From Oscillospiraceae bacterium (GTDB lineage Bacteria; Bacillota; Clostridia; Oscillospirales; Ruminococcaceae): 64,000 bases of DNA. Of the stretch, positions 33,020-42,549 are shown in pieces. Each line of letters starts with the position of its first letter. Position 1 is the first letter of the stretch. Location of the stretch: assembly GCA_022835495.1 (NCBI GenBank), contig BQOK01000001.1, forward strand, positions 992,001-1,056,000. Reading direction: 5' to 3'. The notes beneath the pieces were generated by a model that was given only the letters and a program-made list of their open reading frames with translations, was not told the origin of the DNA and made no database searches. The translations under genes were made by a program, and so were the position numbers.

Positions 33020-34069
33020 CTACAGGTTGAGGTAGCCGTGGAATTCGTCTGGGTCGCTGGCGCGCTCGAGCGCGGCGGCGTAGTCCACCCGGCCGGCCTG
33101 CACCAGGCGGGCCAGGTGCAGGTTGAGGGTCTGCATGCCGTCTTTTGCGCCGGTCTGCATCAGGCTGGGCAGCTGGTAGGCCTTGGCCTCGCGGATGAGG
33201 TTGAGGGCGGCGTCGGTGGCGACCAGGATCTCCAGCGCCGCGGTGCGGCCGCTGCCGTCCGCCAGGGGGAGCAGCTCCTGGGTGATGCAGCCCTTCAAAA
33301 CGCCCGAGAGCTGGGTGCGGACCTCCTGCTGGATCTCGCCCGGGCAGGCGTTGATGATGCGGTCCACCGTGTTTGCGGCGCCGATGGTGTGCAGGGTGCT
33401 GAACACCAGATGGCCGGTTTCGGCCGCGGTGAGCGCGGCCGAAATGGTCTCGAAGTCGCGCATCTCGCCCACCAGGATCACGTCCGGGTCCTCGCGCAGG
33501 CTGCTGCGCAGGGCGCTGGCAAAGTTTTTGGTGTCGGAGCCGACCTCGCGCTGGTGGATCACACAGCTCTTGGGGGTGTACATGTATTCCACGGGGTCCT
33601 CGATGGTGACGATGTGGCACCGGCGGGTGGCGTTGATGTGCTGGATCATGGCCGCCAGGGTGGTGGATTTGCCGCTGCCGGTGGGGCCGGTGACCAGCAC
33701 AAGGCCCCGGGGCTGGTTTGCGAACATGCGCACGGCGGGGGGAAGGTCCAGGTCTTCCAGGGTGGGAACCTCGGGCCGCAGAAGGCGGATGGAGGCGCAC
33801 AGATGTCCCTGCTGGCGGAACACGTTTACGCGCTGGCGGAGGCCGTCCGGGGTCTGCATGGAAAAGTCGGCGTCGTCGCCCGCGTCGATGCGCTGGCGCA
33901 TGAGGGGGGGCAGGGCGTCGAGGATCATGCGCTCGGCCTCGCCGGGGGCGAGGGGCGAGCCGTAGACCAGCTGCCCCAAATGCCGCATGGCGGGGGGCTG
34001 GTCGTGGGTGAGGTGCAGGTCCGAAGCGCTGTGGCTGCGGGCCGCTACAATGAGATCTTCCAGGGTCAT
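33020..34069 (-). CDS. pilT: Type IV pilus retraction ATPase PilT
   Basis: Hexameric ATPase of 349 residues. It opens with the short PilT N-terminal domain (LEDLIVAARSHSASDLHLT), has Walker A GPTGSGKSTTLA near 128-139, Asp box VTIEDPVEY near 160, Walker B DVILVGEMRD near 195, His box and the C-terminal stretch TDAALNLIREAKAYQLPSLM, which corresponds to the AIRNLIRE motif needed for retraction. It is the last gene of the pilus operon, 29 bases after pilB, with AAAGGAG before the ATG. Confidence 0.95.
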   Translation of the reverse strand: MTLEDLIVAARSHSASDLHLTHDQPPAMRHLGQLVYGSPLAPGEAERMILDALPPLMRQRIDAGDDADFSMQTPDGLRQRVNVFRQQGHLCASIRLLRPEVPTLEDLDLPPAVRMFANQPRGLVLVTGPTGSGKSTTLAAMIQHINATRRCHIVTIEDPVEYMYTPKSCVIHQREVGSDTKNFASALRSSLREDPDVILVGEMRDFETISAALTAAETGHLVFSTLHTIGAANTVDRIINACPGEIQQEVRTQLSGVLKGCITQELLPLADGSGRTAALEILVATDAALNLIREAKAYQLPSLMQTGAKDGMQTLNLHLARLVQAGRVDYAAALERASDPDEFHGYLNL

Positions 34070-34098
34070 GGCGAACGCTCCTTTTTATGATGGGCGGC

Positions 34099-35781
34099 TC
34101 AGTCGTCGGCGCCGTAGGTCAGGCGCACCAGCTCGGCGGCGTCGGTGACGCCGGCGGCCACCAGGCGGGCAAGGCCGCCCCGCAGGGTGGTGGCGTGCTG
34201 GTGCTCCCGCACGTACTGGTAAATATCCTCGATGGGGCGCTTTTCGGCGATCATGCGGCGCATGGCTTTGTCGACCACCACCACTTCGTGCACCGCCACC
34301 CGGCCCTTATAGCCGGTGCCGCTGCACAGATGGCAGCCCTTGGCGCGGTAAAGCTGGGTGACGCTGGGGCCGAAAAGGCGTTTTTCCCCCTCGGTGGGGG
34401 CGACGGCCTGGCGGCAGTGGGGGCAGAGCTTTTTTGCCAGCCGCTGGGCGATGATGCCCACCAGGCTGCTGGCCACCATGTAGGGCTCGACGCCCATATC
34501 CTCCATGCGCACGATGGCGCTGACGGCGTCGTTGGTATGGAGGGTGCTGAGCACCAGATGGCCGGTGATGGCGCTGCGCACGCTGATCTGGGCGGTCTGG
34601 CTGTCGCGCGTTTCGCCCACCATGATCACGTCCGGGTCCTGGCGGAGGATCGCGCGCAGGCCGGTCTCGAAGGTGAGCCCGGCGAGGTTGTTCACCTGCA
34701 TCTGGTTGACCCGGTTGATGTTCTTTTCCACCGGGTCCTCGATGGTGACGATGTTCACCGGGCCCTTGACCAGCCGCTCCATCATCAGGTACAGGGTGGT
34801 GGTTTTGCCGCTGCCGGTGGGGCCGGTGATGTACACCACGCCGTGGGGGTTCTGCAGGATCGCCAGGCTTTTTTTGTAGTTCTCCTCGTCCATGCCGAAG
34901 GTATCGGCCCGGTCGATGGCGGTGCTGGTGTTCAAAAAGCGAAGCACGCCCTTTTCGCCGTGGATGGTGGGGATAACGCTGGCGCGCACGTTCATCTCGA
35001 AATTTTCGATGGTGGTTTTGAAGTGGCCGTCCTGCGGCAGGCGCTTTTCGGCGATGTCCATGCCGGCAAGGATCTTGGTGCGGGCGATCAGGGGCTGGTG
35101 CAGCTGCAATTGCAGGGTCACATAGTCCACCAGCTGGCCGTCGATGCGCATGCGCACCAGCAGCTTTTCCTCGTAGGGCTCGATGTGGATGTCGGACGCG
35201 CCGGTGTTGTAGCCCCGCACCAAAAGGCTGTTGAGCAGCTTTACCACGGGGGTCTGGTCGTTCTCGTCGAGATCAATGTCCCGCGCAAAGTCCTGCATCT
35301 CCATGGCGTCGGCATCCACATTGGCCTGGGCCGCGGCATTTTTGGCCTCGACCTCGGCGTAATGGTACTCGATGGCGTGCAGGATGGCCGCTTTGGGGGC
35401 CAGGGCAACGTCTACGGGGAGGTTTGCCACCAGCTTTACATCCTCGATGGCGTAGAAGTTCAGCGGGTCGTTCATGACCACCAGCAGATGGCCGCCCTGC
35501 ACCGCCGCGGGAATGAGGTTGTAGCGCACGGCCAGGGCCTTGGGGACCTTGGCCACCGCCTCCTGCTGCACGGGATAGGTGGCCAGGGGCAGGATTTCCA
35601 GGTCGAGCTTTTGCCCCAGGGCGCTGAGCAGCTGGGCCTCGGTGATGGCGCCCATCTCGATGAGCACCTCGCCCAGGCGCTTGCCCTTGTTTTCTTTTTG
35701 CAGGGCCAGCGCCTGGGCCACCTGCGCTTCGCTGATGTAGCCGTATTCCACCAGCACTTCGCCAAGACGGATGTTTTTCAT
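34099..35781 (-). CDS. pilB: Type IV pilus assembly ATPase PilB (GspE/PulE family)
   Basis: Extension ATPase of 560 residues. The N-terminal T2SSE_N (MshEN) domain covers about 1-140 (RLGEVLVEYGYISEAQVAQA). Walker A GPTGSGKTTTLY lies near 322-333, VTIEDPVEK near 352, and Walker B DVIMVGETRD near 388. A zinc tetracysteine is formed by CPHC near 450 and CHLCSGTGYKGR near 480-491. It powers pilin polymerisation together with PilC. A clear AAAGG ribosome site precedes the ATG. Confidence 0.95.
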   Translation of the reverse strand: MKNIRLGEVLVEYGYISEAQVAQALALQKENKGKRLGEVLIEMGAITEAQLLSALGQKLDLEILPLATYPVQQEAVAKVPKALAVRYNLIPAAVQGGHLLVVMNDPLNFYAIEDVKLVANLPVDVALAPKAAILHAIEYHYAEVEAKNAAAQANVDADAMEMQDFARDIDLDENDQTPVVKLLNSLLVRGYNTGASDIHIEPYEEKLLVRMRIDGQLVDYVTLQLQLHQPLIARTKILAGMDIAEKRLPQDGHFKTTIENFEMNVRASVIPTIHGEKGVLRFLNTSTAIDRADTFGMDEENYKKSLAILQNPHGVVYITGPTGSGKTTTLYLMMERLVKGPVNIVTIEDPVEKNINRVNQMQVNNLAGLTFETGLRAILRQDPDVIMVGETRDSQTAQISVRSAITGHLVLSTLHTNDAVSAIVRMEDMGVEPYMVASSLVGIIAQRLAKKLCPHCRQAVAPTEGEKRLFGPSVTQLYRAKGCHLCSGTGYKGRVAVHEVVVVDKAMRRMIAEKRPIEDIYQYVREHQHATTLRGGLARLVAAGVTDAAELVRLTYGADD

Positions 35782-35809
35782 AGTGGTCTGCCTTTCTTAA
35801 GAAGTGAGG

Positions 35810-37855
35810 TCAAGCGATTTGGATGGTAACGGTCGCTTTATTATTGTTCCAGTCGGAGAAAGTGACAGTATAGGTGTCGCCGGATTTGGCACTGGGCCTT
35901 GCCGTAATCTGATAAGGGGGATTGTATTGACCGCTGTCGGTCGGCTGCTGGCCATTGGGGATTGTAGAAGGATAAGAGAGATGCCAAGTTCCGCCCTGGG
36001 CAGAACCGCTCGCGCGGTTAAAGGCAAAAAGGGAAATGGTTTCACCGGCATACATGGTAATGGTATTTCCTGAAATGTCAGGAGCAGAACTGCTGCTTGA
36101 GGTGGTAATGATAAATGGAAGCTGCGGAAGTACTTTGACAGAAAGACGTCGGCCGTTAAAATAACTTTCATCTGCGCTAACAAGACCATAATTGTCGGTC
36201 ATTCGTACCGAGAGGTCGTTTAAATAGGTTGTATTTGTATAAGCCGCGGCGAAGGGGAGTGCAAAGGTACATTGAATCTTATGATCCCGGCCGGCAAGAG
36301 TTAAAGGCTGGGAATCTGGCCTGATAAAAGGCAGGTTGGACCAACTCGGCCAAGGATCGTTATCACGGTTGCTGGCGACGGAAGGCTGCACCCTGTAACC
36401 GGTGAACATATCATCTGGGACACCTTCCGGCAATGTGAGGGTAAGTTCTGCAAAGAGAGGCTCTCCGCCGGGAAAAGTAAAGCGGGTGACGGCGTTCATG
36501 CCGGTTGTGTCCACCGCGGTATCAGCCGCACCATCAGCAGCCAGAAGTTTCCATTCAAACATATCTTCGCTGAAAATGAAAATATCGACCCAGCCATAAC
36601 TGGAGTCAGTCCCTTTGAAGGCAACTGAAGTGAATCCAGCCACAGAAGGGGTATATGTTACCTCTTGGCGATCATTGAAATTTGGGAAAATAGTTTGGTT
36701 GCTACTCGTCCAGTCGCCGAGTGTGGCACCCCCCGAGGAAGTATTCGGCATTAACATGATTTTAGAACCAAATGGCAGGCAAAGTTTATTGGCAACTACA
36801 TTGTGCCATTGACCATCCGTCGGACTCATATAACGCAGCTGCATGTTAGCGGCCTGGTCCTTCCACACATTTATAAGAGAGGTAGCGGAGGCCGTGAGGG
36901 TCTTGCCGTCCACAATGACTGAAAGGGTGACTTTGACCGTGACCGGATCAGTTTTATCGGTGGCTTTTATGCCGAACAGCTGGGCTTCCAGGGCGGGAAC
37001 TGCGGTGGCAATGCCGGTTACAGTTAAATATTCTGCGGCACCGGAAGGGGAGATCATCTGCCAGCTGGCGTTCATGACGGCCTGTTCTTTTTGGGCGTCC
37101 GTAAGGCCCTGCGGCCAGGTGACATAGCCGCGCAGGGGGGCCTGATCGCCCTCCTTTACTTCCATGCGGGCGGGCAGGGTGACGCTGAAGGCCGAGGGGC
37201 CGGGCGTGGGGTCGGCGGGGGCGCCGCCGGCGCCGGGGGTGAATTCCGGCAGGGGGCTGCCGCCGCCCTTGAAGTAGATCACCAGGGAGCTCACGCCGGA
37301 GACCGCGCCTATGGTCTGCAGCTCGCTGGGAAAGCCGTCGACCCACATCCACGCGCCGGTGAGGCCCTCGAGCTGGCCGAAGCCGTTTTGCTCCAGCCCG
37401 GCCAGCCGCACCGAGGACTGCTTGCTGTAAAGGGTGTCGGACGAGCGGTTGTCGCCCAGGGCCACCCCAAGAGTCAGCTGGTCGCGGCTTTCGCCCAACG
37501 CGCGCAGGGTGAGGGCGCAGCCCTCCTGGTATTCCAGCGGGTAGACCGCGGCGTCGTTTACCGTGAGCAGGCCGTCTTTGCCGCTTTTACTGACGGAAAT
37601 GCGGTTCCATTGCTCCCAATCGCCCGGCTTGTGGGCGCCGTCGTCGCCAATGTAGACCCGCTCGGCGTTTTTGAGCAGGTTCATGATATATTCGGAAATG
37701 GCGTCGCCCGCCTGGGCGGCGCGGGTGGAGCGCTGGGCGGTGTAGGTGCCGTTTTGGGCCAGGGTGAGCAGGGGGGTGAGCGAGGCCAGCAGGATACAGG
37801 CCATCACAATGGCCACCACCAGCTCGATCAGGGTAAAGCCGGCCTTGCGCTTCAT
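35810..37855 (-). CDS. Large prepilin-like protein with long C-terminal ectodomain
   Basis: Protein of 681 residues. It starts with a type III signal MKRKAGFTLIELVVAIVM (cleavage after G6, glutamate at mature +5) and a pilin helix to about 45, then a large extracellular beta-rich region with Ig-like or Big-type segments (VTLPARMEVKEGDQAPLRGY near 225, VTVKVTLSVIVDGKTLTASA near 308). It could be a minor tip pilin or adhesin. ATG 37855 with AAGGAGG is preferred to an upstream GTG. Bases below about 37050 are visibly lower in G+C and use other codons than the N-terminal third, suggesting a mosaic gene. Confidence 0.82.
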   Translation of the reverse strand: MKRKAGFTLIELVVAIVMACILLASLTPLLTLAQNGTYTAQRSTRAAQAGDAISEYIMNLLKNAERVYIGDDGAHKPGDWEQWNRISVSKSGKDGLLTVNDAAVYPLEYQEGCALTLRALGESRDQLTLGVALGDNRSSDTLYSKQSSVRLAGLEQNGFGQLEGLTGAWMWVDGFPSELQTIGAVSGVSSLVIYFKGGGSPLPEFTPGAGGAPADPTPGPSAFSVTLPARMEVKEGDQAPLRGYVTWPQGLTDAQKEQAVMNASWQMISPSGAAEYLTVTGIATAVPALEAQLFGIKATDKTDPVTVKVTLSVIVDGKTLTASATSLINVWKDQAANMQLRYMSPTDGQWHNVVANKLCLPFGSKIMLMPNTSSGGATLGDWTSSNQTIFPNFNDRQEVTYTPSVAGFTSVAFKGTDSSYGWVDIFIFSEDMFEWKLLAADGAADTAVDTTGMNAVTRFTFPGGEPLFAELTLTLPEGVPDDMFTGYRVQPSVASNRDNDPWPSWSNLPFIRPDSQPLTLAGRDHKIQCTFALPFAAAYTNTTYLNDLSVRMTDNYGLVSADESYFNGRRLSVKVLPQLPFIITTSSSSSAPDISGNTITMYAGETISLFAFNRASGSAQGGTWHLSYPSTIPNGQQPTDSGQYNPPYQITARPSAKSGDTYTVTFSDWNNNKATVTIQIA

Positions 37856-37889
37856 GCCGCGCACCTCCTTTGGCTTAAAATAGAGCCTG

Positions 37890-38843
37890 TTACGGCTGAA
37901 AAGTCACGCCCGCCAGCACCAGCCGGGCGTAGGCCTCGTCCAGCCGCTGCACCAGGGCGCTGCGCTCGTCGGCTGTGAGATCGCCGTTGCCCGAGGGGGG
38001 ATTGCCGCCCTCGCGGGCGATGCCCTGGTAGTCCAGCCGCCAGGTGCGGGCGGTATCGGCGCTGAGGTCGGCGCTGAACAGGTCGGTGCCCGCGGGCACC
38101 GCGTACCAGCCGGGCTGCCAGGCCCAGGATAAGACACCTTCGCCCTCCTGGATGCGGTTTACATGAAGCTCTGCCGCCACATAGACAAGCAGCGGCTGCC
38201 CGTTGGCGCTGGCCGGCGCGGCAGTGAGGCTGCCGGGAGAACCGCCGGCCTTGTAAACGCTGGAAATATCGCCCTTGCCGCCCCCGCCGCCGGCAAGGTA
38301 TAAAAATTCCTGCCGCAGCACCACAGAAACGTGCCGGTCCACCTGGATGGAGCCGGCCCCCAGCACCGGGCCGTAGCCTTCGCCTTCGGTGCCGCCGGAA
38401 ACGCTGAACGAGAGGTCCGCCAGGCCGGCGGGCGCGGTGGGTACCGCCAGTTCCAGCGGGTCGCCCTGCGCGGAAGCCGGGGCGGGCTGCGGGGCCAGCC
38501 CGCTCCCGTTCAGGGCGGACCAGTCCATTGTATCGGGATAATAAACCCAGGCGCTGGCAAGACCGTCCAGCGAGCGATAATAGCCGCCCGCCCCCCCGTG
38601 GCTGCCGGGCCCGGCGGTCAGGCTGCTGCTGCCGGAGGTGAGGGTGAGCTTGGCAGGGCTGCCGAGCTTTTGCGCCGTGATGCTGTTCAGCTGGGCGCCG
38701 CTGGCCTGCCAGGAGGCGGCCTGGGCGCGCAGCTTCCAGGCGGTGCCCATGCAGACCGCAAGGATCAGGGCGGCGAAGGTGAGCACCACCATGGTGGCCA
38801 CCAGCTCCACGATGGTGAACCCTTTTTTAGCGGATGGTTTCAT
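37890..38843 (-). CDS. Prepilin-like protein
   Basis: Protein of 317 residues starting MKPSAKKGFTIVELVATMVV: type III signal with cleavage after G8 and glutamate at mature +5, then a hydrophobic assembly helix to about 32. The ectodomain is Ser/Ala/Gly-rich (GSSSLTAGPGSHGGAGGYYR near 85-104) with no recognised domain. It is probably a minor pilin or the major subunit of unusual size. ATG 38843 with AGGGAGG was chosen over a longer open frame that overlaps the upstream gene. Confidence 0.85.
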   Translation of the reverse strand: MKPSAKKGFTIVELVATMVVLTFAALILAVCMGTAWKLRAQAASWQASGAQLNSITAQKLGSPAKLTLTSGSSSLTAGPGSHGGAGGYYRSLDGLASAWVYYPDTMDWSALNGSGLAPQPAPASAQGDPLELAVPTAPAGLADLSFSVSGGTEGEGYGPVLGAGSIQVDRHVSVVLRQEFLYLAGGGGGKGDISSVYKAGGSPGSLTAAPASANGQPLLVYVAAELHVNRIQEGEGVLSWAWQPGWYAVPAGTDLFSADLSADTARTWRLDYQGIAREGGNPPSGNGDLTADERSALVQRLDEAYARLVLAGVTFQP

Positions 38844-38871
38844 GGGGGCGCCTCCCTTCAGAAAAATAAGC

Positions 38872-40365
38872 TCAGGAAAGCCGTTCGTAGCCCACAACGC
38901 GCCAGGCATCGGCGCTGTAGCCGGCGCTGGAGGGGGACTGGTATTCGGCCAGATAGGGCTGGACATAGTTTATGGTGAGGGAATTGGGGGAGCCGTGGGG
39001 AAGGATCATATCTAGGTCCACCCCCTGGAGCGAACCATAGATCTGGGCGCCGCCCAGCACTTTTACAACGCTGTTTTCACTGGGCCCCGCGCCGTAAACG
39101 CACAGATAAAAAGGGCCTGTGCCTGCCAGGGTAAGGGTAGCGTTCTGCGCCAGCACCACAAACACAGCGGGCTTGCCTGTGGCGTCCGGGGCGGCGCTGT
39201 TGAGGGTGAGGTGGCCGCCGGAGGCGACCCGGTAAAGGGCCCCCTGGCTGTTCAGCGCACCGCTTGGCGGCGCGGCGCTGGCTGTTAGGCTGGAAGCGAC
39301 AATGGTGGGCGCCAGCGTTACCGGAAAGTTCGGCACGAACATGCGCAAGGGCGAGCCATCGGCGGAAAAGGGGCTTTTCAGCGAATCGGGGGCCACGGTG
39401 ACCCATTTGCCCGCCCCGCTGAAGGTGAGGGTACCGGTGCGGGAGAGGGCCTGCTCGGTGGTCAGGTGGCCCGTGCCGCCGGCTTCGAATACCGTGAATT
39501 CGTCGAGCTTTCTTTCGGCGGAATAAATGCTGTGATCGCCCGCGGCGCTGGCCAGCAGCTCCACCCCGCCGCGGCTGGAAACCAGGGGGGCGTAGACGTC
39601 GCCGTAAATTTTGGTGCCGGTGGCCAGCGCCACAGAGGCGGAGGAGTAAACGTTTGCCAGCCGGTCCTGCGAGGGGGAAGCGCCGGCTGTGCCGCCGCCG
39701 ACCACCGTGTTTTCCAGGGTGAGGGGCCCATCGCTTACCACCGAGCCGGCCACGCTGGAATCGCGCAGGGTGAGGCCGGCGCCCTGGACCGCCACGTTGC
39801 CGCCGGCAGTCAGGCCGGAGAGCTCGGCCGCAGCGCCGCCGCCGTAAAGATACAGGTCGGTGTCGGGGCCCAGGGTGAGCGTGGGCGGCGAGGAAATGCG
39901 CCCGGCAAAGCCCGCCCCATACAGGGTGTGGGGGTAGGCCTCGGCCCTGGCTTTTTGCAGGGTGAGCTGCACGGTTTCGGTTTCGCCCGCCACGGTGGCA
40001 ACGGCGGTGAGGCGCACGCCCTCGAAGGACTCGCCGTTCGAGGTGAGCGTGCCCACCTCGCCCTTCATGGTAATCTGGGCATAGCCCTGCTGCGCCTCGC
40101 CCTCGGGGGTCACGTCCAGCGTATACGTGGTTTCGGCTTCATAAGCGGCGGGGTCGGCGCCCCCGGCAATGGCGTTGCCCACCATTTTTAAGGCGGCAAC
40201 CGCCGCATTGTAAGCGCGGTCGTTCTCGATGCGCTCCACACTGCGGCGGTGCAGGTTGTAGGCGGCGGCCAGCATGGCCGCGCTGAGCAGAAGCATCAGG
40301 ATCACAAAGACCAGGGCTTCCAGCAGGGCAAAACCGGGTTTTGCCCTGCGCTTTTGGCGCCGCAT
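38872..40365 (-). CDS. Prepilin-like protein with beta-rich ectodomain
   Basis: Protein of 497 residues. N-terminus RAKPGFALLEALVFVILMLL fits a type III signal with FALLE in place of FTLIE, so E at mature +5 is kept. The ectodomain contains many short GxxL/V-rich strands (TLTLGPDTDLYLYGGG near 156-171, GAGLTLRDSSVAGSV near 195), suggesting a beta-helix or bactofilin-like solenoid, as in some PilX-like or autotransporter-like surface proteins. It could be a tip adhesin. It lies between PilO and two other prepilins in the operon. Confidence 0.78.
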   Translation of the reverse strand: MRRQKRRAKPGFALLEALVFVILMLLLSAAMLAAAYNLHRRSVERIENDRAYNAAVAALKMVGNAIAGGADPAAYEAETTYTLDVTPEGEAQQGYAQITMKGEVGTLTSNGESFEGVRLTAVATVAGETETVQLTLQKARAEAYPHTLYGAGFAGRISSPPTLTLGPDTDLYLYGGGAAAELSGLTAGGNVAVQGAGLTLRDSSVAGSVVSDGPLTLENTVVGGGTAGASPSQDRLANVYSSASVALATGTKIYGDVYAPLVSSRGGVELLASAAGDHSIYSAERKLDEFTVFEAGGTGHLTTEQALSRTGTLTFSGAGKWVTVAPDSLKSPFSADGSPLRMFVPNFPVTLAPTIVASSLTASAAPPSGALNSQGALYRVASGGHLTLNSAAPDATGKPAVFVVLAQNATLTLAGTGPFYLCVYGAGPSENSVVKVLGGAQIYGSLQGVDLDMILPHGSPNSLTINYVQPYLAEYQSPSSAGYSADAWRVVGYERLS

Positions 40366-40404
40366 CAGGACCGCCTCCTTTCCGGGTGAGAGTGGGGAAA
40401 AGGT

Positions 40405-41058
40405 TTAAACCACCGGGTCCAGCATGTAGATGCTGAGGGTCAGGGTGAACTGGTCGTTTTGGCCGGTGGAAAAGCTTTGCAGCCGCACGGGCATGCGCTG
40501 GGAGAGATCGGTGAGCAGGCCGCGCAGGCCCTCGGCAGGGCCCTGGGCGGTGATGGAAACCGTGTTGCACAGCACCTGGGCACTGGCGGCCTCGGCGGCC
40601 GGAGCGCCCTCGCCCTCGTCGGCGGGGCCGCCGTTCTGGGCGTTTTTCAAAAACTCGCTCCAGGCATAGCTTTCGCCCTCTTCCAGGGTGGGCTGGATGC
40701 CCGCCAGATCCTGCACGGTGAGGCCGGAAACGTTCATGCTGAGGCCCGTGAGGCCGTGCACATCCAGAAGGCCGGCCGCGAGGTTGGAGATCTGGGTGTT
40801 GCTCATGGGCTCGTAAAATACCCTGCCTGCCTCGGCCGCGGCGGCCTTGGCCTCTTCGCGCTGGGCCTGGGCCGCGGCGGCGCTTGCCAGTTCGGCCTGC
40901 ATGGAGGCCTGGGCGAGCTGCTCCTGCGCCAGCTGCCCCTGAAGGGCAAGCCGCTGCTCCAGTGCGGGGTTCAGCAGCAGCAAAAAGCCGCCCGCCACAA
41001 CCGCCACCAGCGCCAGGACGAACAAAAGCACTTTTTCCCGCTTGGAAAACTGGTACAT
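40405..41058 (-). CDS. pilO: PilO-like pilus alignment protein
   Basis: Protein of 217 residues with a short cytoplasmic start, one helix (about 10-28), an Ala/Gln/Glu-rich coiled coil (30-72) and a C-terminal ferredoxin-like domain (SITAQGPAEGLRGLLTDLSQ near 168-187). Length and layout fit PilO, which forms a dimer with PilN below the pilus. Identification rests mainly on position after PilM-PilN and on topology. The ATG directly abuts the previous stop. Confidence 0.75.
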   Translation of the reverse strand: MYQFSKREKVLLFVLALVAVVAGGFLLLLNPALEQRLALQGQLAQEQLAQASMQAELASAAAAQAQREEAKAAAAEAGRVFYEPMSNTQISNLAAGLLDVHGLTGLSMNVSGLTVQDLAGIQPTLEEGESYAWSEFLKNAQNGGPADEGEGAPAAEAASAQVLCNTVSITAQGPAEGLRGLLTDLSQRMPVRLQSFSTGQNDQFTLTLSIYMLDPVV

Positions 41059-42531
41059 TTACTCCGCCCCCTTTACCGTGCAGGTGATGGTGAACACATA
41101 GCCCCCCTCGCCGGGGGCCTGGGTGTAGCCGCCGTAGCCGATGGCCGTGTAGTCGCCGGTGGCGAACATGCGGGAGATAAAATCGGGAATGCTGTGATAA
41201 TCGGCGGCGGCACAGCTGTAGGTGAGGCGGTCCTCGTCGGCCACATAGTCGTAGCCGGTAAAGCTGATTGCATCGGCCGCCGCGCCGTCCGCCCGGCGGA
41301 GCAGGGCTTCATCCGGCTGGAGGGTGGAGTTCAGGATATCCACAGCGCGCCCGGCCTCGGCCGCGGCAGCCTGATAGTTTTCGGCAGCAGTGCGGTCGGC
41401 CTGCACCTGGGCCAGGGCGGCCAGATTGGCCGGGTCCTGGGTGTAGGCCTGGACGGCGGCAATCTGCCCGCTCAGCCGGGCGTTGCCGTAAAAGAGCACC
41501 CCCCAGGCCGACACGAGAAGAACGGAAAGCACGATGGGGAGGGCCCAGGGCAGGCCGCTGCTCTTTTTTTCCATGCCTGCGGGGGCCGCTTTGCTGCGGC
41601 TGGCGGCCAAAAAATCGGCCCGGCGCCGCTTGGACTTGACCAGGCCCCCCACGGCCACAAAGGCGTCGGCCAGGGAAAAGCCGGTCTTGGGGGCGGCGGT
41701 GACCGACCGGAAGGCGGGCAGGGGCAGGGCCTGGACACCAAAGGTATCGGCCACCAGCTGGCAGCCCGGCGCCTCGGCGGGCTGCAGGCCGCAGAAATAA
41801 ACGGTTTTGGCGGGCTCGGCCGCCTTTTGGCTCTGGCTGAACTGCAGCATGCTGCTGACCCGGCCCAGAAGCTCGCCCAGAACGGCGGTGCCGCCCCGCT
41901 CGGTGATGAGGCGGCTGCGGGTGTTCATGAGGTAGCGCCCGCCCGCAAACAGGTAGGTGACCACGGTCTGGCCGTCCAGCACGCACAGGATGAAGCTTTG
42001 CAGGGCCAGCTCGGGCAGAAATTCCACCATGCGCAGGCAGCTGCCCAGGGCGCTGGAAACGCCCGCCAGCCGGATGCCAGCGGCGCTGAACAGCTCGGTG
42101 TATTGTTCGATCATGCCCCGCTCGGCCGCGCCGCACAGAAGCTGGCGCTCGGCACTGCCGGGGACGGGGGGGAGCTCGGTGTAATCGTATACCAGATCGC
42201 GGCCCGCGGCGTCGAGCTCGCTGAGTTCGCTGCGCACGATGTTGAGAAGCTGCTTTTCCTTGAGCTGCTTTGGTGCGGCCAGGGGCTTTGCCATGATCTG
42301 GCTGGAATCGACCACCAGCCACGCTTTGCCCGCCGCCTTGCCGGCCGCGGCACGCAGGGCCTTGAGGCCGTCGGTAAAGGCGGCGGGGTCGGCCACCACG
42401 CCGTTCAGCACCGTGCCCTCGGGCAGCGCCTGCTGGCGGTAACCGGTGATGGCGAGCTTTTTGGCCCCGGGCTTGCCCTGCACCAGGACCAGCCGGTCGC
42501 CCGCGAGATAGATGATGCTCTGCTTGCTCAT
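41059..42531 (-). CDS. PilM-PilN-like fusion protein
   Basis: Protein of 490 residues. Residues 1-300 are PilM-like, an actin-fold domain (SIIYLAGDRLVLVQG at the start, KAWLVVDSSQIMAKPL near 69-84, CVLDGQTVVTYLFAGGRYL near 185-203). A helix, WALPIVLSVLLVSAWGVLFY, lies near 327-346, followed by a coiled coil and a PilN-like alpha/beta domain (DAISFTGYDYVADEDRLTYS near 418-437). In most bacteria PilM and PilN are separate. ATG has GGGAGG upstream. Confidence 0.75.
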   Translation of the reverse strand: MSKQSIIYLAGDRLVLVQGKPGAKKLAITGYRQQALPEGTVLNGVVADPAAFTDGLKALRAAAGKAAGKAWLVVDSSQIMAKPLAAPKQLKEKQLLNIVRSELSELDAAGRDLVYDYTELPPVPGSAERQLLCGAAERGMIEQYTELFSAAGIRLAGVSSALGSCLRMVEFLPELALQSFILCVLDGQTVVTYLFAGGRYLMNTRSRLITERGGTAVLGELLGRVSSMLQFSQSQKAAEPAKTVYFCGLQPAEAPGCQLVADTFGVQALPLPAFRSVTAAPKTGFSLADAFVAVGGLVKSKRRRADFLAASRSKAAPAGMEKKSSGLPWALPIVLSVLLVSAWGVLFYGNARLSGQIAAVQAYTQDPANLAALAQVQADRTAAENYQAAAAEAGRAVDILNSTLQPDEALLRRADGAAADAISFTGYDYVADEDRLTYSCAAADYHSIPDFISRMFATGDYTAIGYGGYTQAPGEGGYVFTITCTVKGAE

Positions 42532-42549
42532 AGCGTTCCTCCCAAGAGA

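Noticed and set aside
34087-35829. 580-codon open frame opposite pilB
   Set aside because: Gly/His/Val-rich antisense of a clear PilB; no own signals.
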